44,116 nt of DNA. Source: an uncultured Ruminococcus sp. GTDB lineage: Bacteria > Bacillota > Clostridia > Oscillospirales > CAG-272. How positions within the stretch are numbered: position 1 is the first letter of the stretch; each line of letters begins with the position of its first letter. Below the pieces are notes generated by a model. The model saw only the letters and a program-made list of their open reading frames with translations. It did not search any database and was not told the DNA's origin. Below, in pieces: positions 9,234-15,733 of the stretch. The translations under genes and the position numbers were made by a program. The stretch lies in NCBI GenBank assembly GCA_902778725.1, contig CACYYS010000006.1, positions 1 to 44,116 on the forward strand, read 5' to 3'.

Positions 9234-10145
9234 ATGCAAGAGAAAGAAACAAACCTCTCCGGCGAAAAAAAGCCCTATAAGCGCAAACGCGGCGACCGCA
9301 AGGAAGGGAGATGGATCCGCTCTCTTTCTCCGGTCAACCAACTCATGGCTTTCATCATGCCGCAGCGCAACGACGCTCTCAATATGTTCCGGGATTCGAT
9401 CGACATCTCCGCCGCGGAAAAGCTGCTCCGCGAGCTGAAGGAGCAGGGATACAAAAACATCGGGATGCTGCACGTCTTCCTCGCCGCTTACGTGCGCACC
9501 GTCGCCTCCACACCCGCGATCAACCGTTTCATCAGCGGGCAGCGCGTTTACGCGCGCCACGGGATCGAGGTGGTCATGACGGTGAAAAAGGAAATGTCGA
9601 TCCAGTCTCCCGACACGGTCATCAAGGTCGACTATACCCCCTGGGACACCCTGACCGAGGTGTACGAAAAATTCAATGAAACGCTGGAAAAAAGCAAGGG
9701 CGCCGAGTCCAATACCGAGTTTGACAAGCTGACAAAGGTCCTGCGCGTCATTCCGCGCCCGATCCTGCGCGGCTTCATCCGTCTCCTTGGCTGGCTCGAC
9801 TACCACGGCTGGCTGCCGCAGTCCCTGCTCAAGCTCAGCCCCTTTCACGGCTCCTTCATCATCACGAGCATGGGCTCGCTCGCGATCCCGCCGATCTATC
9901 ACCACATCTACAACTTCGGCAATCTGCCGATCTTCCTCTCCTTCGGCGCCAAGCGCAAGGAAACTTACGTGGACGAGGACGGCAACATCAAGATCCGCCC
10001 GATGATCGACTTCACCTTCGTCACGGACGAGCGGATCTGCGACGGCTTCACTTACGCTTCCGCCCTGCGCACGATGCGCCGGTATTTCAAAAACCCCTCC
10101 GTCCTCCTTACCCCGCCCGAGACGGTAGCGGAGGATATCGAATAA
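9234..10145 (+). CDS. Stand-alone 2-oxoacid dehydrogenase E2 catalytic-domain-like protein
   Basis: 303 residues resembling the acyltransferase catalytic domain of 2-oxoacid dehydrogenase E2 subunits and chloramphenicol acetyltransferase, without lipoyl or E1/E3-binding domains. Seen are HVFLAAYVRTVAS, GSFIITSMGSLAIP (like the SNLG strand of E2) and, near the C terminus, TDERICDGFTYA. In active E2/CAT enzymes that last motif is HxxxDG; here the His position holds Glu while DG is kept. The catalytic base therefore appears lost. No E1 or E3 gene lies nearby. A basic N-terminal tail (KKPYKRKRGDRK) precedes the domain. The ATG has AGAGG 8 bases upstream. The family is fairly sure; the function is unknown. 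Confidence 0.75.
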   Translation: MQEKETNLSGEKKPYKRKRGDRKEGRWIRSLSPVNQLMAFIMPQRNDALNMFRDSIDISAAEKLLRELKEQGYKNIGMLHVFLAAYVRTVASTPAINRFISGQRVYARHGIEVVMTVKKEMSIQSPDTVIKVDYTPWDTLTEVYEKFNETLEKSKGAESNTEFDKLTKVLRVIPRPILRGFIRLLGWLDYHGWLPQSLLKLSPFHGSFIITSMGSLAIPPIYHHIYNFGNLPIFLSFGAKRKETYVDEDGNIKIRPMIDFTFVTDERICDGFTYASALRTMRRYFKNPSVLLTPPETVAEDIE

Positions 10146-10167
10146 CTCTTGCAAAGGATCATCCGCC

Positions 10168-11334
10168 ATGACGACCGTTACGCTTGTTGCCACCTGCCTC
10201 TTCGGACTGGAAAAATATCTCGGCGAGGAGATCGACGCGCTCGGCTGCAAACGGGTCGAAACGATGGACGGGCGGGTGACCTTTGAGGGGGATCTCTCCG
10301 CGATCGCGCGCGCCAACCTTTGGCTGCGCTGCGCCGAACGGGTCTTCATCAAACTCGGGGAGGCGCCGGCGCGCAGCTTTACCGAGCTTTACGACGCCGC
10401 AAAGAGCCTGCCGTGGGAAGACTGGATCGGCAAAAACGACGCCTTCCCCGTCAAGGGTCACTCTGTCAAAAGCGCGCTTTTCTCCCTGCCGGACTGCCAG
10501 CGCATCATCAAAAAAGCGGTCGCAAAGCGCCTGGAAAACGAGTACGGGATCTCCTGGTTTCCCGAAACCGGGACAAAATATCAGATCGAATTTTTCCTCT
10601 TCCGCGACCGCTGCTCCTTTATGATCGATACCTCGGGCATCGCGCTCCACAAGCGGGGATACCGCCCCGAGTCGGTCGCCGCCCCCCTCCGGGAGACGCT
10701 GGCCGCCGCCCTCGTCTACACGAGCCGCCCGCGGGAGAATGTCCTCTTGTGGGATCCCTTCTGCGGGAGCGGCACGATCGCCATCGAGGCGGCGATGATC
10801 ATGTCCTGCCGGGCGCCCGGCGCCGGGAGGCGGTTCGTCTCCGAGGATTTTGCCAATCTTGACGCCTCGCTCTGGAAGCAGGCGAGAGAAGAGGCGGCTT
10901 CCGTCGTCAAACGGACGGAATTCCGCGCCGCCGCCACCGACATCGACCCCGCCGCCGTCTCCCTGACCGAGGCGAACGCCGCGCGGGCCGGGGTCTCCGA
11001 CTATGTGAAAAGCTTTGTGATGGACGCGCGCAGCCTCCGCTCTCCCGCGCCCGGCGCGCGCGGAACGATCGTTACCAATCCGCCGTACGGCGAGCGCCTG
11101 ATGACCCCGGAGGAGACGGAAACGCTCTACCGCGAGATCGGGCGGGTCTTCACCGCGCTCGACCCGTGGCAGGTCTACCTTCTGACGGCGAACGAGCATT
11201 TCGAGCGGCTTTACGGCCGGCGCGCGGACAAGGTCCGCAAGCTCTATAACGGGATGATCCCCTGCTATCTCTACCAGTATTTCAAATCCGAGAAAAAACG
11301 TCTTTTCACCGCCGACCGGGAGGGCCGTACCTGA
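10168..11334 (+). CDS. THUMP-domain class I RNA methyltransferase, RlmL/YpsC-like
   Basis: 388 residues. A THUMP-type RNA-binding region covers about 1-165, followed by an N-6 adenine/guanine-type methyltransferase domain. Motifs are DPFCGSGT (196-203, SAM binding) and NPPYGERL (304-311, catalytic NPPY). Homologues in Bacillota methylate 23S rRNA guanine (the N-terminal half of E. coli RlmL), so a 23S m2G activity is likely but inferred. It starts 22 bp after the E2-like gene with AGGA upstream of the ATG, so they are probably co-transcribed. Two hairpins directly follow the stop. Confidence 0.9.
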   Translation: MTTVTLVATCLFGLEKYLGEEIDALGCKRVETMDGRVTFEGDLSAIARANLWLRCAERVFIKLGEAPARSFTELYDAAKSLPWEDWIGKNDAFPVKGHSVKSALFSLPDCQRIIKKAVAKRLENEYGISWFPETGTKYQIEFFLFRDRCSFMIDTSGIALHKRGYRPESVAAPLRETLAAALVYTSRPRENVLLWDPFCGSGTIAIEAAMIMSCRAPGAGRRFVSEDFANLDASLWKQAREEAASVVKRTEFRAAATDIDPAAVSLTEANAARAGVSDYVKSFVMDARSLRSPAPGARGTIVTNPPYGERLMTPEETETLYREIGRVFTALDPWQVYLLTANEHFERLYGRRADKVRKLYNGMIPCYLYQYFKSEKKRLFTADREGRT

Positions 11335-11391
11335 CCGTCCGCCCTCCCGGACGGAATTTCGGCGCCGTCTCCGGTGCGCCGAAAACGTTTT
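11335..11391 (+). terminator. Double-hairpin terminator after the RlmL-like gene
   Basis: First stem CCGTCCG/CGGACGG (11335-11354). Second stem TTTCGGCGC/GCGCCGAAA (11357-11384), followed by ACGTTTT. The second has the form of an intrinsic terminator. Confidence 0.65.
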
Positions 11392-11398
11392 CCCCCTC

Positions 11399-11474
11399 CG
11401 GGGTGTAGCGCAGTTGGCAGCGCGGGTGCTTTGGGAGCATCAGGCCGGGAGTTCGAATCTCCCCACTCCGACCA
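11399..11474 (+). tRNA. tRNA-Pro, anticodon UGG
   Basis: 76-nt cloverleaf. Acceptor stem CGGGGTG pairs with CACTCCG, discriminator A, encoded CCA (11472-11474). The anticodon loop TTTGGGA sits on stem GGTGC/GCATC, giving TGG. The T arm contains GTTCGAATC. A terminator and a hairpin array follow immediately, the usual kind of site for accessory DNA. Confidence 0.97.
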
Positions 11475-11478
11475 ACAA

Positions 11479-11515
11479 AAACGCCTCATTTGTCTGCCAA
11501 ATGAGGCGTTTTTGA
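11479..11515 (+). terminator. Intrinsic terminator after tRNA-Pro
   Basis: Stem AACGCCTCATTTG/CAAATGAGGCGTT with a short loop, followed by TTTTT. It starts 5 bases after the tRNA CCA. Confidence 0.92.
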
Positions 11516-11698
11516 ATGATGTTTGCCCTGACGGGCAAATGATGCGTGCTTCGCACATGATGCCGCCTGCGGCAATGATGCGTGCCTGCGGCACATGAAG
11601 GGCAAATATCGCATCATTGCGAGTGAAACGAGCAACATCATTTCGGAGCGCAGCGGAGAAGCATCATCAGCCGCCATGGGCGGCGACATCATTTCTTT
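11516..11698. repeat. Array of short hairpins separated by ATGATG/CATCAT spacers
   Basis: A 180-bp non-coding stretch of small inverted repeats. Clear stems: TTTGCCC/GGGCAAA (11522-11539), GTGC/GCAC (11546-11556), GCCGC/GCGGC (11562-11573), GTGCC/GGCAC (11582-11594) and GCCGCC/GGCGGC (11670-11684), with weaker ones near 11618-11633. Spacers read aATGATG in the left part and CATCATt in the right part, so the array as a whole is roughly palindromic about position 11605. It is not a CRISPR: units are hairpins of differing sequence, not identical repeats. Confidence 0.7.
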
Positions 11699-11706
11699 GC
11701 AACCGG

Positions 11707-11735
11707 TTGAAAAATTCACGCTTTTTGTGTATAAT
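11707..11735 (+). promoter_or_regulatory. Sigma-A promoter for the AT-rich orphan gene
   Basis: -35 TTGAAA (11707-11712), 17-base spacer, -10 TATAAT (11730-11735). The start codon lies 52 bp downstream. Confidence 0.8.
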
Positions 11736-11787
11736 GATATAATGAAATGAAAAGAGATCGACAAATCGGGATTTATAGGAGAAACGT

Positions 11788-12213
11788 ATGAAACGATTAG
11801 GGAATATATCTTTGGAAAAAATCTGGGAAGATGACGATTTCTTTGAAGTAAAGATAATTATTGAATCAGAGTATGTCAAGGCGTGGCAGAACTGTTATTT
11901 CGGTGCCGTTTCATTAAGTGAGCTCAGTTCGTTCATTGCTGATTATTGCAATGGCTCCGGTAATACCGATTATTACGAAAGCGGACCCAAACAAGGAAAA
12001 TATGCGCCTTCTTTCTCAATACGTTTGAAGAATGATAATACAGGTCATGTTACTATCGAAACGGATTTGGAAATAGATGATACTGAAGACAGAACGCATA
12101 GATGTGTCTGCAATTTATATACAGAACTAGGTCTACTCGAACGATTTTCAAAAAGGATACCCAAACTAATCCAAGCGGAAATCGGATTTGCCGTTTCTTT
12201 GCTTGACGATTGA
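11788..12213 (+). CDS. AT-rich orphan protein of unknown function
   Basis: 141 residues, no signal peptide or membrane segment. I do not recognise it. It has predicted beta strands at both ends (FFEVKIIIESEYVKAWQN; GHVTIETDLEID), an acidic centre and a helical C terminus. It is a real gene: consensus promoter upstream, GGAG 6 bases before the ATG and a terminator downstream form a single-gene unit. Base composition is clearly more AT-rich than the housekeeping genes either side, and it follows the tRNA-Pro/hairpin array, so it is probably acquired. The compact, acidic, monocistronic form resembles orphan immunity proteins, but that is only a suggestion. Confidence 0.7.
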   Translation: MKRLGNISLEKIWEDDDFFEVKIIIESEYVKAWQNCYFGAVSLSELSSFIADYCNGSGNTDYYESGPKQGKYAPSFSIRLKNDNTGHVTIETDLEIDDTEDRTHRCVCNLYTELGLLERFSKRIPKLIQAEIGFAVSLLDD

Positions 12214-12310
12214 AACTGACAAATTCCGGTTTAGCGAGGCGGCAAAAGACGTTTCGTTTGTACCTTCTTACCTTGCTTTCGGTACGTTTGTATACTCTGT
12301 CACAAGAAAG

Positions 12311-12345
12311 AAGCCTCTTTCGTCCACCGGGCAAAAGAGGCTTTT
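12311..12345 (+). terminator. Intrinsic terminator
   Basis: Stem AAGCCTCTTT/AAAGAGGCTT (12311-12343) ending in CTTTT. It closes the AT-rich gene unit on the plus strand. Confidence 0.8.
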
Positions 12346-12367
12346 GTTGACTGCGCGCTTTGTGTTT

Positions 12368-13807
12368 TTATGACTTCAACCGGTACGTTCTGTTGCGGTT
12401 GGCGCCTTCGGCGACCACGATCTCCTCGGAGATGAGCTTGTTCAGCGCGGCGCGCGCGCGGGTCTTGCTGACGCCCGTCAGTTCCGCAATTTCCGAGCTT
12501 TTCGCTGATACGCGGTCGGTCAGATAGGCGACGATCATCTCTTTCTGAACGCCGTAATCCCTTTTTCCGCTTGTTTTTATCTTCTGCTTTTTACCGTCCT
12601 TTTTTTCAAACGGAAGCGATAACGTGGTTCTGTCCGGGTCAAACGACTGGGTAAATATCGGCTCTGCCCATTTGCGGTCGTGCCAGACGCGGAGTATGTT
12701 CGGGATCCCGCTGCCGACGCGCTCCCCGATACCGATCATGTTCAGCATCTTGTGCATCGTTCCGTTTCTCGGATCGGAAAAACCGCCGCTCCGCGCCTCG
12801 TCGAGTCCGATACGGAAGCCGCCGGGGTTGCTCATCGTTACGGCGTTCCGCTCCCTGATCACGGCAACGCCGCCTTCGCCGTAATAATCGGCGTTTATCA
12901 GGCAGTTCGCGAGCGCCTCGCGCAGCGCTTTGCGCACCGGCTTACCGTCACCGTCTTCCGTTTCAGACGGGATCTTCAGACCCAGCTGAAGCTTGCGGCA
13001 TACTCTGAAATAGAAGTCATAAACGTTTCCGCTCCAGTCTCCGGAAGAGGAAACGATCCGATCGGTCCGGCGGCGGATATCGCCGTACTCCTCTCTGTAC
13101 TCGAGAGAATACCGCGGATACTCGCGGACGATCTCGCGCTCGTTTCCGAACATCAGCAGGCCGGCGGACGTCGGATGCCGCTTCCCGTCCTTGCCGACGC
13201 CGATCGCGCCGATTTTCAGGAAAAATTCCTCGTCTTCCAGCGAATCCCAGACGTGCCCGGGGCGGGCCGCTCTCATCCGCCGCCGATAGGAACGCAGACT
13301 TTCAGCGTTCAGGACGTCCGTTCCAAGACGGTCGAAAACAAGCATATCCTGCGTTCCGGCCGACGCGTCGCGGCGCATCGCTCTGAGCTCCTCGTCTGTA
13401 CACTTATAGTCCCCCTCGCCGTTCCGGCGGTAACTGTTGCGCGGGTCTCCGTCTATATACACGGGCTTGTTTGACCTGTCTGCGCGGGGAACGGAAATGA
13501 CGATGATCCTCTTTCCGTTTACCCGTTCCACGGCGACATCCTTTGCCGCAAGCACGTTGACGCTCGCTTTCCGGGCGTTGTTGACCATGCTCCAGAACTC
13601 CTCGATCATCGCTTCCGGATCGGGGAGATCGACGGCGTGCAGCGACTTGTCCCGATGCTCCTCAACGCCGAGCAGAATGATCCCGCCGAGCGTATTGGCG
13701 AAGGCGGAGTACGTCTCCCAGATGCTGTGCGGCAGTCCTCCGAGCGCCTTTTTCGCTTCTATGCGGTTGTTTTCCCTGTATTTTCCAAGATTGTTCAGGT
13801 CGATCAT
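12368..13807 (-). CDS. AlbA_2 (Schlafen-like) ATP-binding transcriptional regulator
   Basis: 479 residues. An N-terminal AlbA_2/Schlafen-type domain (about 10-140) has the signature FANTLGGIILLGV. A GHKL-like ATPase region follows at about 290-400 (REALANCLINADYYG, then NPGGF and GSGIPNILR). A winged-helix domain lies at about 405-479 (SSEIAELTGVSKTRARAALNKL). This is the common putative DNA-binding/ATP-dependent helicase family of Clostridia, found mostly in accessory regions; its ligand is unknown. The start is the ATG at 13807, with GGAGG 5 bases upstream; in-frame codons further upstream lack a ribosome site. It lies downstream of the ABC exporter genes on the same strand, separated by a structured 110-bp gap. 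Confidence 0.88.
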   Translation of the reverse strand: MIDLNNLGKYRENNRIEAKKALGGLPHSIWETYSAFANTLGGIILLGVEEHRDKSLHAVDLPDPEAMIEEFWSMVNNARKASVNVLAAKDVAVERVNGKRIIVISVPRADRSNKPVYIDGDPRNSYRRNGEGDYKCTDEELRAMRRDASAGTQDMLVFDRLGTDVLNAESLRSYRRRMRAARPGHVWDSLEDEEFFLKIGAIGVGKDGKRHPTSAGLLMFGNEREIVREYPRYSLEYREEYGDIRRRTDRIVSSSGDWSGNVYDFYFRVCRKLQLGLKIPSETEDGDGKPVRKALREALANCLINADYYGEGGVAVIRERNAVTMSNPGGFRIGLDEARSGGFSDPRNGTMHKMLNMIGIGERVGSGIPNILRVWHDRKWAEPIFTQSFDPDRTTLSLPFEKKDGKKQKIKTSGKRDYGVQKEMIVAYLTDRVSAKSSEIAELTGVSKTRARAALNKLISEEIVVAEGANRNRTYRLKS

Positions 13808-13857
13808 ACGTTCCTCCGCCCGGATCCCAAACGCTTCTTTTTTCATACGGCCGCTTT

Positions 13858-13914
13858 GCTTTTCGGGACGCGGCCTTCGCCGCGGATCCGCCGAACGGCG
13901 GAAAAGCGAAAAGC
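13858..13914 (-). other. Predicted three-way-junction hairpin element
   Basis: Outer stem GCTTTTC (13858-13864) with GAAAAGC (13908-13914) encloses two GC-rich hairpins: CGCGGC-CTTC-GCCGCG (13869-13884) and TCCGCC-GAAC-GGCGGA (13887-13902). It sits between the permease stop codon and the AlbA_2 gene. It could be an mRNA 3' structure, a processing site or an interspersed palindromic element; there is no T tract to make it a classic terminator. Confidence 0.55.
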
Positions 13915-13916
13915 CT

Positions 13917-14672
13917 TTACTGCGCGCGCATCCTGCGGCCGAAAACGAAAACGCCGAGCGCGTAGACCGCCGCGGCATAAGCCAGAACGATGAACAGCGG
14001 CGCCGGATGCGCGCCGTCCCACGTCCCGAGCGAAACGCTCCGGACCAGATCCACGGCGTTTTTGAAGGGCAGCGCCTTCATCAGTGTGACGATACCGCCG
14101 TCCAGCCCGTCGAGCGGGAACCACATCCCGCTGAGGACAGACTGCCCCGCGATCACGGCGGAAGCAACGCCCCCTACCGAACGCTCGCCGCACAGGGAGC
14201 CGATCAAAAGACCGCAGCCGATGAAAAAGACCGCCGGGAGAAGGCTGACAAGGACGGCGGGGATCATCCTCGCGCTCCAAATGGAGGGATCAAGGATCCC
14301 GCCGACAAGGAAAAAGAGAGCCGACTGAAGGAACGTGACCGGCAGAAGCGCCAGCGTATAGCCCAGGACAAACTCGTGCGCCTTTGCGCGGGACACGTAA
14401 AGCCGGGTAAGGAAAGCCGTGTTCCGGTCGATGCTGATCAGGATCCCGGAAAACAGGGAGAGGAACGACTGCGCGAACACGACGATCCCCGGCGCGAGAT
14501 ACTTCATCTCGAACTGCGGCGTCATCTTGTGAAAAAGATAATAGAAGAGGATCTCCAGGAGAAGCGGCATCCCGAGCAAAAAAATGAAGGAAAGAGGATC
14601 CCGCAGGATCTCAAGGACGTTACGCTTTGCCAGTGTGACGGTACGGGAAAAGGATCCTTTTTTCTTATTCAT
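13917..14672 (-). CDS. ABC-2 type transporter permease
   Basis: Membrane subunit of an exporter, 251 residues from the ATG at 14672, with six hydrophobic segments typical of the ABC2_membrane (DrrB/NodJ-like) family. Examples are PLSFIFLLGMPLLLEILFYY near the N terminus and AAAVYALGVFVF near the C terminus. GGAGG precedes the ATG, which overlaps the ATPase stop codon by 8 bp, so translation is coupled. Together with the ATPase it should export a drug, lipid or polyketide-like compound; the substrate cannot be told. Confidence 0.88.
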   Translation of the reverse strand: MNKKKGSFSRTVTLAKRNVLEILRDPLSFIFLLGMPLLLEILFYYLFHKMTPQFEMKYLAPGIVVFAQSFLSLFSGILISIDRNTAFLTRLYVSRAKAHEFVLGYTLALLPVTFLQSALFFLVGGILDPSIWSARMIPAVLVSLLPAVFFIGCGLLIGSLCGERSVGGVASAVIAGQSVLSGMWFPLDGLDGGIVTLMKALPFKNAVDLVRSVSLGTWDGAHPAPLFIVLAYAAAVYALGVFVFGRRMRAQ

Positions 14673-15399
14673 TGTCTCCGCCTCCGCAAACGATCTCAAG
14701 GAACGCGTCTTCCACTCTCTTTTTCCCCGTCCGGGAAAAAAGCTCCTCCTTTGTGCCGACGAAAAGCAGCCGTCCGGCTTTCATGATCCCGATCCGGTCG
14801 GAAAGCGCCTCCGCCTCCTCCATATAGTGCGTCGTGAGGATGATCGTCATCTTCCCTTTCAGGGAACGGATCGTCTGCCAGAGCTCCCGGCGGGCGATCA
14901 CGTCGAGCCCGAGCGTCGGCTCGTCGAGGAACAGGACCCGCGGATCCGTGGCCAGCGCCAGCGCGACGGACAGTTTGCGTTGCCAGCCGCCGGAAAGACG
15001 GGACGCCCGCTGTTTTGCGACCGCGTCCAGCCCGAACGCTTCGTACAGACGGCGTTTCGTTTTTTCGCATTCTTCCCTGCTCTGCCCGTTGAGCGCGGCA
15101 TAAAAAGCGATATTCTCCTCCACGGTCAGCTTCCGCGCGATAGCGGTCTCCTGCAGGGAGATATCGACCAGTCCCTTGACCTGCTCCCGCTCCGAAAGGA
15201 TGGAATGCCCGCAGATCCACGCTTCTCCTGCGGTCGGCCGGAGAAGCGTGGAGAGCATCCGCACCGTCGTCGTCTTTCCGGCGCCGTTCACGCCGAGAAG
15301 GGAGAAAAGCTCCCCTTCCCCGATCTCCAGGTCCAGCCCCTCCACGGCGACCAGCCCTTTATACTCTTTTCTCAGGTTCCTTGTCTGAATCGCTGTCAC
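14665..15399 (-). CDS. ABC transporter ATP-binding protein, DrrA/CcmA-like
   Basis: Nucleotide-binding subunit paired with the ABC-2 permease. It has Walker A LLGVNGAGKTTTV, signature LSGGWQRKLSVALAL, Walker B VLFLDEPTLGLD and an H-loop in TTHYMEEAE. The C terminus is short. The GTG at 15399 is preferred because GGAGGG lies 7 bases before it; an in-frame ATG at 15423 lacks a good site. The start lies inside the end of the AbrB-type gene (about 40-bp overlap), so the regulator and exporter form one operon. Confidence 0.9.
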   Translation of the reverse strand: MTAIQTRNLRKEYKGLVAVEGLDLEIGEGELFSLLGVNGAGKTTTVRMLSTLLRPTAGEAWICGHSILSEREQVKGLVDISLQETAIARKLTVEENIAFYAALNGQSREECEKTKRRLYEAFGLDAVAKQRASRLSGGWQRKLSVALALATDPRVLFLDEPTLGLDVIARRELWQTIRSLKGKMTIILTTHYMEEAEALSDRIGIMKAGRLLFVGTKEELFSRTGKKRVEDAFLEIVCGGGDNE

Positions 15400-15595
15400 G
15401 GAACATCCCTCCCATCCTGTCATAAAACTCTGTCGCTTTGACGATCGCCATCCCGCGCGCGCTGTCCCCTATCACAAGCAGGCTCTCGCCCTCCTCGATA
15501 CCGAACATCCGTCTCGCTTCGACCGGGATCGTGATCTGACCCTTCGGTCCCACCTTGACGCTGATGATGAATCTGTCCTGTTCGACCTTCTTCAC
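15359..15595 (-). CDS. AbrB/MazE/SpoVT swapped-hairpin DNA-binding protein
   Basis: Small regulator of 78 residues. The AbrB-type fold is shown by VKVGPKGQITIPVEARRMFGI (split: VGPKGQITIPVEAR, then GIEEGESLLVIGD). The C terminus is an acidic tail. The GTG at 15595 is chosen because AAAGGAGA lies 5 bases before it. As first gene of the operon with the ABC exporter, it probably autoregulates and controls the exporter, as AbrB-type repressors beside ABC-2 genes often do (inference). The untranslated leader holds three TAAGAAAA-like repeats. Confidence 0.88.
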   Translation of the reverse strand: MKKVEQDRFIISVKVGPKGQITIPVEARRMFGIEEGESLLVIGDSARGMAIVKATEFYDRMGGMFRDSDSDKEPEKRV

Positions 15596-15631
15596 GGCGT
15601 CTCCTTTTCTTACTTTTCTTATTTTTCTTAC

Positions 15632-15660
15632 ATTATACGCCGTCCGGCGGAGATTGTCAA
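15632..15660 (-). promoter_or_regulatory. Consensus sigma-A promoter of the AbrB-ABC operon
   Basis: On the minus strand: -35 TTGACA (15660-15655), 17-base spacer, -10 TATAAT (15637-15632). A perfect match to consensus suggests that repression, not promoter weakness, limits expression. Confidence 0.9.
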
Positions 15661-15733
15661 GCATTTTTTCCCCGGCGCGCATATTCTGTAACGAGGATCC
15701 CGCGCACCGCGGGACCGGGAAAGGAGAGAAAAG

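Noticed and set aside
11516-11698. CRISPR array
   Set aside because: Spacers are short and conserved, repeats are different hairpins, and no cas gene is in the window.
11399-15660. Integrative element with attachment sites
   Set aside because: No integrase or relaxase gene and no second copy of the tRNA-Pro 3' end were found, so only an accessory region is claimed.
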